A DNA stretch of 20,064 nucleotides from Glaciecola sp964643575 (GTDB taxonomy: Bacteria; Pseudomonadota; Gammaproteobacteria; Enterobacterales; Alteromonadaceae), in the NCBI GenBank assembly GCA_964643575.1, contig CAZXTD010000067.1:1-20064 (forward strand), given 5' to 3'. Shown piece by piece: positions 13,738 through 20,064 of the stretch. The notes beneath the pieces were generated by a model that was not told the DNA's origin, ran no database searches, and worked only from the letters and a program-made list of their open reading frames with translations. The position numbers and the translations under genes are program-made. Each line of letters opens with the position of its first letter. Within the stretch, counting starts at the first letter, position 1.

Positions 13738-16274
13738 ATAACAATGTAGACCTCACAAATTGCGATAAAGAACCCATCCATAAATTGGGTAAAGTGCAAC
13801 AATATGGAGGCTTGTTAGGCTTATCTGAAAACTGGCAAATAGTATTCTGCTCGCACAATATTGAAAAATTCTCCAAATGGACAAGCGATGATTGTTTAGG
13901 CAAAGCAGCTGAGCAAATACTATTACCAGAGACGATTGCTAAGTGCAAGGAAGCTATCGCAAGCAATGCGGACTCCGACCAAACGCAGCGTTTATTTGGC
14001 GAGTATGTTTTTAGCCGAAACGAATTTTACGATCTGAGTATCCACTTATCAGGTGATATTATTGTTATCGAGTTTGAACATCATCAACCGCTAGTTAACA
14101 AAAACTCCCTTTCAAATGTGCGTTCTAGATTGAGGCAGCTTTCTCAAACAGATAATTTAGATAGCTTTTTTATGCATGCCTGTGACGCAATTAGTAATTT
14201 AACTGGCTTTGATAGAATAATGCTATATCGTTTCCACAACGATGGGTCAGGAGAAGTCATTGCTGAAAACGTGCTTAACGATATGGACAGCTTCTTAGGA
14301 CTGCGTTATCCGGCATCTGACATCCCACAGCAAGCGCGAAAGCTATATGTACGAAATTTAACGCGGCTTATTGAAGACGTGAATGCAGAAACCGTCGATA
14401 TTGATTCAAAGATGTTTTCGTCGGGAGAAGAACTCGATCTTTCTATGGGGACCTTGCGAGCGGTTTCTCCTATTCACATAGAGTACTTAAAAAATATGGG
14501 CGTTGGGGCGAGTTTCTCGCTCAGCATAATAGTCGATGGCGAACTGTGGGGCTTATTTGCGTGTCATCACAACAGCGCACAATACATCTCTTTAGAAATG
14601 CGGTCGATTATCGAAGTATATGGTGAAGTCTTTTCACTTGAACTCACGTCAAGACTCAGAAACCTAAGCCTAGCCAACACAGAAAGCGCTAAAAGCTTGC
14701 ATGTAAAAATGATGTCGAGCTTGAATAGCGATGCAAGTATTTTGACTAACCTTGAGCCATATATGCAGAGTCTGCAGCGGCTAATCCCCTGTGATACGGC
14801 GGTTTTATGGGTCGAAAATAAGCTGGCTAAAGCTGGGTCGCCAATTAGTAATGAAGACGCTCAGCTACTTATATCCAAACTTAATGACTCGTCTTCTGCC
14901 GATATAATATGTACTGATAATCTAAAAGGTTATTTTGGAGAAAGCATTACGGTAAGCGATAGGTTTTCTGGTTTATTAGCGGTACCTATTTCACGCTTTC
15001 CTAAAGATTTCTTAGTATTTTTACGCAAAGAAGAAACGCAATCCATCAACTGGGCAGGTAATCCTGAAAAGCCGGTCGATTTGGGCCCCAACGGAATACG
15101 CTTGACCCCACGCAAGAGCTTTTCTGCATGGCAAGAAATACGCAGGGGGTACAGCGCACCCTGGTTGCAACAGGAAATCGGACTTGCTCAAGCATTAAAA
15201 CAAATGTTGCTAGAAGTTGTTGTCCGAAACATCGATGAGCGTGAGCGACTTAACCAGCAAAGCCAGCAACAACAAGATGTTCTGGTAAGCGAGTTAAACC
15301 ATAGGGTACGTAATATTTTGGGTTTAATCAGTTCGGTGGTTGCGAAAACAGCTACTGGGGCAAACGATGTAACTGAATTTAAAGACGTTTTAGGTGGCCG
15401 AATAAATTCAATTGCTGAAGCGCAGAACCACTTAACCGAGCGCAATTGGAGCCATGCACCTTTAACAAAACTTTTTTCTGTGGAGCTTTCTGCTTATATC
15501 ACTGAACGTATATCTAACGTGAGTGTAGGGGGGCCAGAGGTATATCTTGAACCAAAAGCCTACACAACACTCACATTAGTAGTGCACGAACTTGTGACTA
15601 ATGCACTTAAGCACGGTGCGCTTTTAAATGACCGCGGCACACTGAACATAGAATGGGAACTCAATGCAGATAATGAGCTAGCAATTAAATGGCAAGAATA
15701 CGGTTATGATAATCAACCCAGCCTTCAAAAAGGTTTTGGTACCGTGATTATCGAGCGCTCCATTCCTTTTGATTTAAATGGCAGTTCAAATGTCGAACAT
15801 CATGCCAGTGGCATGAACGTAGTGATGATTATTCCGAGTAAGTATATATATTTAACACCGTCTAAATCCTCCAGCAGCATGAGTAAAAAAGCGCCAGTAC
15901 AAGTTAAGTCTCAGCAACAGTCCAGTGGCATAAAAACAGCATTGGTGCTAGAAGATAATATGATTATTGCGTTAGACGTTGAAGACACGCTGCTTGAGAA
16001 CGCTGTCGAAAAAGTAATTATGGCAAGTAACACGGTAGAAGCAGCAGCAATTATTAAGAACAATGCCATCGATTTTGCAGTATTGGATGTAAATTTGGGC
16101 GGTGAAAACAGCTATTCAATTGGCGAGCTCTGCCAGAAAATGGGGATCCCTTTTGTTTTTGTGACGGGCTATAACGAGCTGCAAGGCGTAAAAGACAATG
16201 GCTTTGAAGATGCCACTTTGTTGTTGAAACCAGTCAAATCCGCCGAACTTTTGAAATGTTTGAATGAGGCATAA
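13734..16274 (+). CDS. bphP: Bacteriophytochrome with HWE kinase and C-terminal receiver
   Basis: This is an 846-residue red/far-red light sensor. The N-terminal PAS domain carries Cys10 (TNCDKEPIH), the biliverdin attachment site in bacteriophytochromes. The GAF domain has PASDIP at 193-198 and His248 in SPIHIEYLKNMGVG, both chromophore-pocket motifs. The PHY domain has the tongue motif PRKSF at 459-463. The output is an HWE/HisKA_2 kinase: His523 in ELNHRVRN, Asn623 in HELVTNALKHG, and WQE near residue 660. A receiver then covers about 735-845 with Asp785 and a Lys in LLLKPV. The start overlaps the kinase gene stop by four bases. A small GAGGC/GCCTC hairpin (16266-16281) covers the stop but lacks a T-run. 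The order heme oxygenase, hybrid kinase, phytochrome suggests a light-driven phosphorelay; its final output is not in the window. Confidence 0.95.
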   Translation: MNNNVDLTNCDKEPIHKLGKVQQYGGLLGLSENWQIVFCSHNIEKFSKWTSDDCLGKAAEQILLPETIAKCKEAIASNADSDQTQRLFGEYVFSRNEFYDLSIHLSGDIIVIEFEHHQPLVNKNSLSNVRSRLRQLSQTDNLDSFFMHACDAISNLTGFDRIMLYRFHNDGSGEVIAENVLNDMDSFLGLRYPASDIPQQARKLYVRNLTRLIEDVNAETVDIDSKMFSSGEELDLSMGTLRAVSPIHIEYLKNMGVGASFSLSIIVDGELWGLFACHHNSAQYISLEMRSIIEVYGEVFSLELTSRLRNLSLANTESAKSLHVKMMSSLNSDASILTNLEPYMQSLQRLIPCDTAVLWVENKLAKAGSPISNEDAQLLISKLNDSSSADIICTDNLKGYFGESITVSDRFSGLLAVPISRFPKDFLVFLRKEETQSINWAGNPEKPVDLGPNGIRLTPRKSFSAWQEIRRGYSAPWLQQEIGLAQALKQMLLEVVVRNIDERERLNQQSQQQQDVLVSELNHRVRNILGLISSVVAKTATGANDVTEFKDVLGGRINSIAEAQNHLTERNWSHAPLTKLFSVELSAYITERISNVSVGGPEVYLEPKAYTTLTLVVHELVTNALKHGALLNDRGTLNIEWELNADNELAIKWQEYGYDNQPSLQKGFGTVIIERSIPFDLNGSSNVEHHASGMNVVMIIPSKYIYLTPSKSSSSMSKKAPVQVKSQQQSSGIKTALVLEDNMIIALDVEDTLLENAVEKVIMASNTVEAAAIIKNNAIDFAVLDVNLGGENSYSIGELCQKMGIPFVFVTGYNELQGVKDNGFEDATLLLKPVKSAELLKCLNEA

Positions 16275-16323
16275 AAGCCTCGAAGCTTAATTGAATATTA
16301 ACGAAACACTTAGCAGTTTTATC

Positions 16324-17127
16324 TTACTCATCCCATTTTGGTGAAAAATCAGGTGATGCTTGTCTATCATTGCAATCCAACGCAGCCAACTTATTCATGT
16401 CATCTTGGTCGAGTAACAACTGCAGCCCTTTCATGTTTGTTACCATATTGTGTTGCTTAGTCGACGAAGGAATTGCAGCTATGTCTCTTTGCTTAAGCCA
16501 GGCAATCACGACCTCAGGCGCCGTGCATTGGTGTCTCTTTGCGAGCTCATTAACTGTTTTGTCTTCTAATACTTTACCGACGGCAAATGGCATGTAAGCT
16601 GTCACACCAATATTGTTTGCTTTACAAAAATCGACAACTTTATTGTTTTGCAAATAGGGATGTATTTCTATTTGATTAGTAAATAAACTTCCTTTTGGTA
16701 GAACGAGTAAGGCCTGTTTTAATTGAGAAATATTGAAGTTAGATACACCAATATTTCGAGCTAAACCGATTTGCTTTGCTTCGTTCAAGTTAATAAGCGC
16801 TTGTTCTAGTGTGGTTCCTTGTACAGGAGCAGGCCAATGAATTAATAGTAAGTCGACATAATCCATTCTCAGCTTGCTTAAACTTAATTTGACACTATCG
16901 ATAAATTTGTCTTCTGCCAAATTATCATTCCATACTTTTGTTGTAATAAATAGTGATGATCGGTCGATATGGCTTTCGGCAATCGCATGACCAACTTCGC
17001 TTTCATTTTCATATATTTGTGCAGTGTCTATATGGCGATAACCAGATTCCAATGCGTATTTTACTGACTGAAACGCAACATCATCTTGCAATCTAAAAGT
17101 ACCAAAACCTAATTGAGGAAATTTCAT
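16324..17127 (-). CDS. dkgB: DkgB-type aldo/keto reductase
   Basis: This is a 267-residue NADPH-dependent aldo/keto reductase. The catalytic tetrad is visible: Asp34 and Tyr39 in HIDTAQIYENE, Lys64 in TTKVW and His97 in LLIHWP. The coenzyme region includes IPSSTKQHNMVTN. The C-terminus ALDCNDRQASP and the start LGFGTFRLQDDV are close to E. coli DkgB (267 residues), which reduces 2,5-diketo-D-gluconate and, in practice, methylglyoxal and other small carbonyls. The true substrate here is inferred only. AGGA lies about twelve bases before the ATG. It is divergent from a LysR regulator across a 150-base region with two inverted repeats, so the regulator probably controls it. Confidence 0.92.
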   Translation of the reverse strand: MKFPQLGFGTFRLQDDVAFQSVKYALESGYRHIDTAQIYENESEVGHAIAESHIDRSSLFITTKVWNDNLAEDKFIDSVKLSLSKLRMDYVDLLLIHWPAPVQGTTLEQALINLNEAKQIGLARNIGVSNFNISQLKQALLVLPKGSLFTNQIEIHPYLQNNKVVDFCKANNIGVTAYMPFAVGKVLEDKTVNELAKRHQCTAPEVVIAWLKQRDIAAIPSSTKQHNMVTNMKGLQLLLDQDDMNKLAALDCNDRQASPDFSPKWDE

Positions 17128-17172
17128 TATTTTGTAGCGTCCTATGTTTTATTGTTTATTGGGTTATTTTGG

Positions 17173-17189
17173 CTTATCTAATGGATAAG
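17173..17189. promoter_or_regulatory. Inverted repeat near the dkgB promoter
   Basis: CTTATC (17173-17178) and GATAAG (17184-17189) form a perfect 6-bp inverted repeat with a 5-base centre, 46 bases upstream of the dkgB ATG. On the coding strand it overlaps where the -10 could lie (TTTACC, 17 bases, TAGATA is a weak match). It may be a second operator. Confidence 0.35.
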
Positions 17190-17220
17190 AAAAACTAGGT
17201 AAACGCTAAAACACTGTTTT

Positions 17221-17254
17221 CATATGGAAACAATATAGCTATAGTTTCCATATG
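17221..17254. promoter_or_regulatory. Large inverted-repeat operator, dkgB-lysR intergenic region
   Basis: CATATGGAAAC (17221-17231) and GTTTCCATATG (17244-17254) are perfect inverted repeats of 11 bases around a 12-base centre that itself contains TATAGCTATA. A possible -10 for the LysR gene (TATAGT) falls inside. The right arm ends 23 bases before the LysR ATG. A LysR tetramer bound here would repress its own gene and could activate dkgB. The left arm is also part of a degenerate palindrome, GTTTTCATATGGAAAC. Confidence 0.75.
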
Positions 17255-17277
17255 AGTGATTTTTGGATGAAAATAGA

Positions 17278-18159
17278 ATGCAGTTGGAACGGTTAAAGTT
17301 ATTTGCGGAGCTAGTGAAAAAAGGCAGTTTTACGCGCACGGCAGAACACCTAGGTATTTCAAAAGCGCACTTATCAAAACAAATCAAAGTATTGGAGACG
17401 GAGTTACAAACGCTATTGATCATTCGCAATACAAGAACAATGCGATTAACTTCTGCAGGTGAAAATCTATTTGAACATGCAAATAAACTCACCACATTTT
17501 GGCACGATAGCAAACAGCTTTTAGCAAGCTCCAAAAGTTCATTGGCAGGAGAGGTTAGATTCACTGCGCCAACAGGCTTGTTAAACTATAAGATTTTACC
17601 CATGTTAAATCGAGTTTCGCAGCAATATCCAGATATTAGTATTAAAGCTGAAACAGGAAACAAAACTCATAATTTAGTGTCAAATCCATACGATTTTGCA
17701 GTTAGGATAATAAATACGCCACCACAAGAAATGGTTGCTAAAAAACTCACCACCGTAAAATATGTTTGCTGTGCAACGCCTGAATATCTGTCTTTAAACG
17801 GTACGCCGTGCCATCCAAGAGAACTCAAAAACCACACTTGTATTGCATTATCCTATTGGAAAAATTGGCTGTTTAAGGAAGGACAAAATGAATATGTAAT
17901 GCAAGTTTCGGCTAGATACCAATTTTCTGACAATGAAGTCGTAAAACGAGCTGCGCTATCTTCAATGGGTATCTGTCGATTACCCGAGTATATGCTTACT
18001 AATGAGTCTACCAAAGGTTCATTAATCCCTTTGTTTCAAAATATAGAATCTGAACAAAGGAATGTTTATCTATTATATCCTCAATCTTTCACGCGACCTG
18101 AAAGAGTCAATATAATAATGAGATTGATATTGGATAGATTTAACGAAAAGGAAACCTAA
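17278..18159 (+). CDS. LysR-family transcriptional regulator
   Basis: This is a 293-residue regulator. The winged helix-turn-helix covers about residues 1-60 (LKLFAELVKKGSFTRTAEHLGISKAHLSKQIKVLETEL), with the usual linker helix after it. The periplasmic-binding-like effector domain follows (VRFTAPTGLLNYKILPML onward, with DFAVRI and a Cys-rich YVCCATPEYL segment). It belongs to the CrgA/YafC-like branch by overall pattern. The frame extends five codons to a TTG at 17263, but the ATG at 17278 has GGATGA at 17265-17270 before it and fits LysR N-termini (MQLERLKLF). It is divergent from dkgB and overlies a large inverted repeat, so autoregulation and dkgB control are likely. The effector is unknown. 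Confidence 0.92.
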   Translation: MQLERLKLFAELVKKGSFTRTAEHLGISKAHLSKQIKVLETELQTLLIIRNTRTMRLTSAGENLFEHANKLTTFWHDSKQLLASSKSSLAGEVRFTAPTGLLNYKILPMLNRVSQQYPDISIKAETGNKTHNLVSNPYDFAVRIINTPPQEMVAKKLTTVKYVCCATPEYLSLNGTPCHPRELKNHTCIALSYWKNWLFKEGQNEYVMQVSARYQFSDNEVVKRAALSSMGICRLPEYMLTNESTKGSLIPLFQNIESEQRNVYLLYPQSFTRPERVNIIMRLILDRFNEKET

Positions 18160-18210
18160 TTATTTTATTCAGTGTTTTGTTTAAACAACAAACTCCTGAA
18201 TAAAATAATT
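18158..18210. terminator. 15-bp AT-rich inverted repeat after the LysR gene
   Basis: AATTATTTTATTCAG (18158-18172) and CTGAATAAAATAATT (18196-18210) are perfect inverted repeats that start in the LysR stop codon. The 23-nt loop contains the 12-base palindrome TTGTTTAAACAA (18177-18188). It lies between convergent genes, so a two-way terminator is the simplest reading, although the stem is AT-rich. Confidence 0.55.
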
Positions 18211-18220
18211 GCTGGCAACT

Positions 18221-18248
18221 CTGTAAAACCCTGTGCACCCTTTTACAG
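18221..18248 (-). terminator. Stem-loop after the small secreted-protein gene
   Basis: CTGTAAAA (18221-18228) pairs with TTTTACAG (18241-18248) around a 12-nt loop that contains GTGCAC. It begins six bases after the stop of the minus-strand gene. No T-run follows, so it may stabilise the 3' end rather than terminate alone. Confidence 0.45.
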
Positions 18249-18254
18249 CCTAAA

Positions 18255-18644
18255 CTACTGCTTGGTAGCCGTCCATGTTGCTACAAACTCTCGCTCAATT
18301 GCATGGGTGCTTCCATAAAGCATATCGCCATCTAAATAAAAGGTACTGTTATAGCTGCCGCTATTATCTGAAGAAACGAGTGCTACAGTGGTCTTATTTG
18401 CCTGTCTATTTATAACACCGTTCTGCATTTTCACACCGTCTCGATAAAACTCGCCGTAGACTCTTCCTTTTTCAATTTTATTAATGCTCATTTTGGCAAA
18501 ATTATTGTCGTCAGGGTTATTGGGGGTCATATCTAACTTCCACTCGCCGATTAACAGGGTGTCCTTTTGTGCTTCAGAACCAGCCGCTGCGTGATTAAAG
18601 GCAGTTAAAATATATAAACAAGTGACAAAAGTGATTAATTTCAT
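18255..18644 (-). CDS. Small secreted protein of unknown function
   Basis: This is a 129-residue protein with a clear signal peptide: MKLITFVTCLYILTAFNHAAAG, cleavage near residue 21. The mature part (about 108 residues) has alternating strand patterns: LLIGEWKLDM, RVYGEFYRDGVKMQNG, KTTVALVS, STFYLDGDMLYGST and REFVATWTATK. This hints at a small beta-barrel of lipocalin-like layout, in which GxW near the start is common. There are no Cys residues in the mature part. I do not recognise the family, and the barrel is inferred. GAG about seven bases before the ATG is a weak ribosome site. It follows an AraC-type regulator on the same strand after 119 bases holding an inverted repeat, so it may be a target of that regulator. 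Confidence 0.65.
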   Translation of the reverse strand: MKLITFVTCLYILTAFNHAAAGSEAQKDTLLIGEWKLDMTPNNPDDNNFAKMSINKIEKGRVYGEFYRDGVKMQNGVINRQANKTTVALVSSDNSGSYNSTFYLDGDMLYGSTHAIEREFVATWTATKQ

Positions 18645-18706
18645 TTTAAAACTCTATGTAAATTTAAAGAACATCTAATTTACGTTTAGTGATGTCGAAT
18701 TTCGTC

Positions 18707-18722
18707 TCAATTAGATAATTGA
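18707..18722. promoter_or_regulatory. Inverted repeat upstream of the secreted-protein gene
   Basis: TCAATTA (18707-18713) and TAATTGA (18716-18722) are a perfect 7-bp inverted repeat with a 2-base centre. It lies 63-78 bases before the ATG at 18644 and so could be an operator. AraC proteins more often use direct repeats, so the binding protein is uncertain. Confidence 0.4.
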
Positions 18723-18763
18723 AACAAATTAATAGTCGCAATTGTGTAAATGAAACCAACAGC

Positions 18764-19921
18764 TTATTTGTTATTTGATGCTAGTTTTATGTCGGCACTC
18801 TTTCTTAATTCGTTCGGCGAAATTCCTAATTGCTTATTTACAGAGCGGTTAAATGACGATTTAGAATTAAAGCCAGCCTCAAATGCTAGGGTTAATAGGT
18901 TGTGTTTACGTTTTTCTGGTTTTAATAGTAAGGACTGTACTTCAGCGATTCTACAGGCATTCACATAATCATTAAATTTGGTTTGTAAAACCTCGTTAAG
19001 CGCTTGGGTAAGTATATAAGGTTTAATGTGTAATATATCGGCAGTCTTATTTAGGCTTAAGTTTGGGTCCTTAAACACTTGCTTGTCTCGCATTATACCT
19101 TGCAAATCATTAATTACCTGCTCGAGCTGAGCCAAGCGCTTCGGATCTAAGGGTTTAGTGTAGGTTATGTCTGTGCTGTCCTTGCGCCTAAATCCTTCAA
19201 TACCAATCCAATATGTCATTAATGAAATACCAATAAAAAACGGGTAATAGTAAAAGCGAGTGAAGTAAAAATAATAATCTTCAGTCGTTAGTTTAATAAA
19301 CAACATGTCAGTGATTAGGACTAAAAATACAAGCGAAAAATAAATTTTAAAGGACCTTATTATTCGTTTGAGCCAGTTTAATCTGACTTCACCTAGTACA
19401 ACATTTTTATGCGGTGCACTTAAATATTTTTCGGCTTGGTGAGCATACGACACAATAAGAACGCTGGCTACGATATAGATCGTAGGTTGATTCATCCACA
19501 CCCAATACCCCCAATAGCCAGCCCAAGATAAGCTTTCTTTTGTCCCGTCCCAATACAGATTTTGTATTCTTACAAACACACTGAAAATAACTTGAAACAA
19601 GATTGGCAAGGCATGCACTAAATGTGTTGGTTTGAGTTGAAAACTTTGATGGGTTTGCGCATAAACATATCCATATAAAAGTGCACCATGAATCCAACTA
19701 AGGTCGAGCATGAGATAGTACCAAGTATCATAGTAACCTATCCCGAACAAACGCATTATTTGCACTAAAAGGCGGTATGAAAACAGTATGAGTAGTGCCG
19801 CTAAGAAGCGATTGGCCGTTTTATTAAAACTTGACGACTGCAAAAGGATAGCGCCAAACACAAAGCCTTGGATTGCTCCTATTGATAATACAATCACTAT
19901 CAGAATGTCTGTCGTTTCCAT
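18764..19921 (-). CDS. AraC-family regulator with multi-pass membrane domain
   Basis: This is a 385-residue protein in two halves. The first ~235 residues have about seven hydrophobic helices (for example ILIVIVLSIGAIQGFVFGAI, FLAALLILFSYRLLVQIM, IYFSLVFLVLITDMLF). The last ~130 residues are an AraC/XylS DNA-binding domain with two helix-turn-helix parts: LSLNKTADILHIKPYILTQ and LLTLAFEAGFNSKSSFNR, ending KQLGISPNELRK. Regulators of this build are known in several marine and Bacteroidetes-like groups and bind DNA while anchored to the inner membrane; the ligand is usually unknown. The start ATG at 19921 has no strong ribosome site. Downstream on the same strand is the small secreted-protein gene, the best candidate target. 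The region before it ends at nth. Confidence 0.85.
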   Translation of the reverse strand: METTDILIVIVLSIGAIQGFVFGAILLQSSSFNKTANRFLAALLILFSYRLLVQIMRLFGIGYYDTWYYLMLDLSWIHGALLYGYVYAQTHQSFQLKPTHLVHALPILFQVIFSVFVRIQNLYWDGTKESLSWAGYWGYWVWMNQPTIYIVASVLIVSYAHQAEKYLSAPHKNVVLGEVRLNWLKRIIRSFKIYFSLVFLVLITDMLFIKLTTEDYYFYFTRFYYYPFFIGISLMTYWIGIEGFRRKDSTDITYTKPLDPKRLAQLEQVINDLQGIMRDKQVFKDPNLSLNKTADILHIKPYILTQALNEVLQTKFNDYVNACRIAEVQSLLLKPEKRKHNLLTLAFEAGFNSKSSFNRSVNKQLGISPNELRKSADIKLASNNK

Positions 19922-19996
19922 TCAAGAGTATCTTAAAAACCAAAACTAATGACAAACAATGGTACACATCTTTTAGTAAAGGTAAATGCCGTTTAC

Positions 19997-20064
19997 TTAC
20001 TCAATTTTTTCTTTAAATTCACACAAGTCTTCAATGATACATGAGCCACAGCGTGGTTTGCGTG
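19997..20064 (-). CDS. nth: Nth, endonuclease III, C-terminal end (runs off right edge)
   Basis: Reading the minus strand from the right edge gives RKPRCGSCIIEDLCEFKEKI then Glu and a TAA stop at 19997-19999. This is nearly the same as the end of E. coli endonuclease III (RKPRCGSCIIEDLCEYKEKV). Three of the four Cys ligands of the [4Fe-4S] cluster are visible (C-x2-C-x5-C); the first lies outside the window. Nth is a base-excision DNA glycosylase/AP lyase for oxidised pyrimidines. Only about 22 codons are present. Confidence 0.92.
   Translation of the reverse strand, partial: RKPRCGSCIIEDLCEFKEKIE

Noticed and set aside
13688..13966. A 92-codon minus-strand frame across the kinase-phytochrome junction
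   Set aside because: It is antisense to two well-supported coding sequences, including the conserved Cys10 region of the phytochrome.
16266..16281. The GAGGC/GCCTC hairpin at the bphP stop as a terminator
   Set aside because: The stem has only five base pairs and no T-run follows it.
17220..17564. A 114-codon minus-strand frame over the LysR start
   Set aside because: It is antisense to the LysR DNA-binding domain and to the operator, and looks like a shadow frame.
1..20064. CRISPR array, tRNA, rRNA, insertion sequence or prophage
   Set aside because: I saw no regularly spaced direct repeats, no cloverleaf with conserved T-loop sequence, no rRNA-like stretch, and no transposase, integrase or phage structural protein in any frame.

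Overview
The window reads as a chromosomal segment of a marine, AT-leaning gammaproteobacterium, most likely in the Alteromonadales (Glaciecola, Paraglaciecola or Alteromonas type). The basis is the protein flavour of SmrB, PrmB, AroC, SodB, GrxD, RNase T, MotY and Nth, and gene neighbourhoods such as smrB/prmB-aroC and sodB-grxD-bfd-rnt/motY. This is an inference from recalled families; no search was run. I see no insertion sequence, phage gene, CRISPR array, rRNA or tRNA.

Layout. 1-446: the 3' part of a transglycosylase-like gene that enters from the left. 447-880: a small transcription unit with two FNR-like sites, a possible 22-codon Cys/His-rich ORF, a 40-residue membrane peptide (DUF3149-like) and a terminator. 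881-6204: smrB facing left, then a rightward run of prmB, aroC, an HcaT-like MFS transporter and a secreted beta-propeller-like protein, closed by a two-way terminator. aroC contains a 10-N assembly gap. 6275-8716: an iron/redox block of sodB, grxD, bfd (with a Fur box) and rnt. 8745-9682: motY behind a close match to a flagellar sigma-28 promoter. 9727-10725: periplasmic glpQ.

10916-16274 is the most distinctive part. It is a tightly coupled three-gene operon: a heme oxygenase that would make biliverdin, a membrane hybrid histidine kinase with one intact and two degenerate receivers, and a bacteriophytochrome (PAS-GAF-PHY) with an HWE kinase and its own C-terminal receiver. Chromophore supply, photoreceptor and a phosphorelay node are encoded together, but no DNA-binding or cyclic-di-GMP output gene is present.

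16324-18159: a dkgB-type aldo/keto reductase divergent from a LysR regulator, with an 11-bp-arm perfect inverted repeat in the shared promoter region. 18158-18248: two stem-loops between convergent genes. 18255-19921: a small secreted protein and an upstream membrane-bound AraC-type regulator. 19997-20064: the last codons of nth, running off the right edge.

Several genes need non-ATG starts (GTG for the MFS gene and motY, TTG for the propeller gene and rnt).
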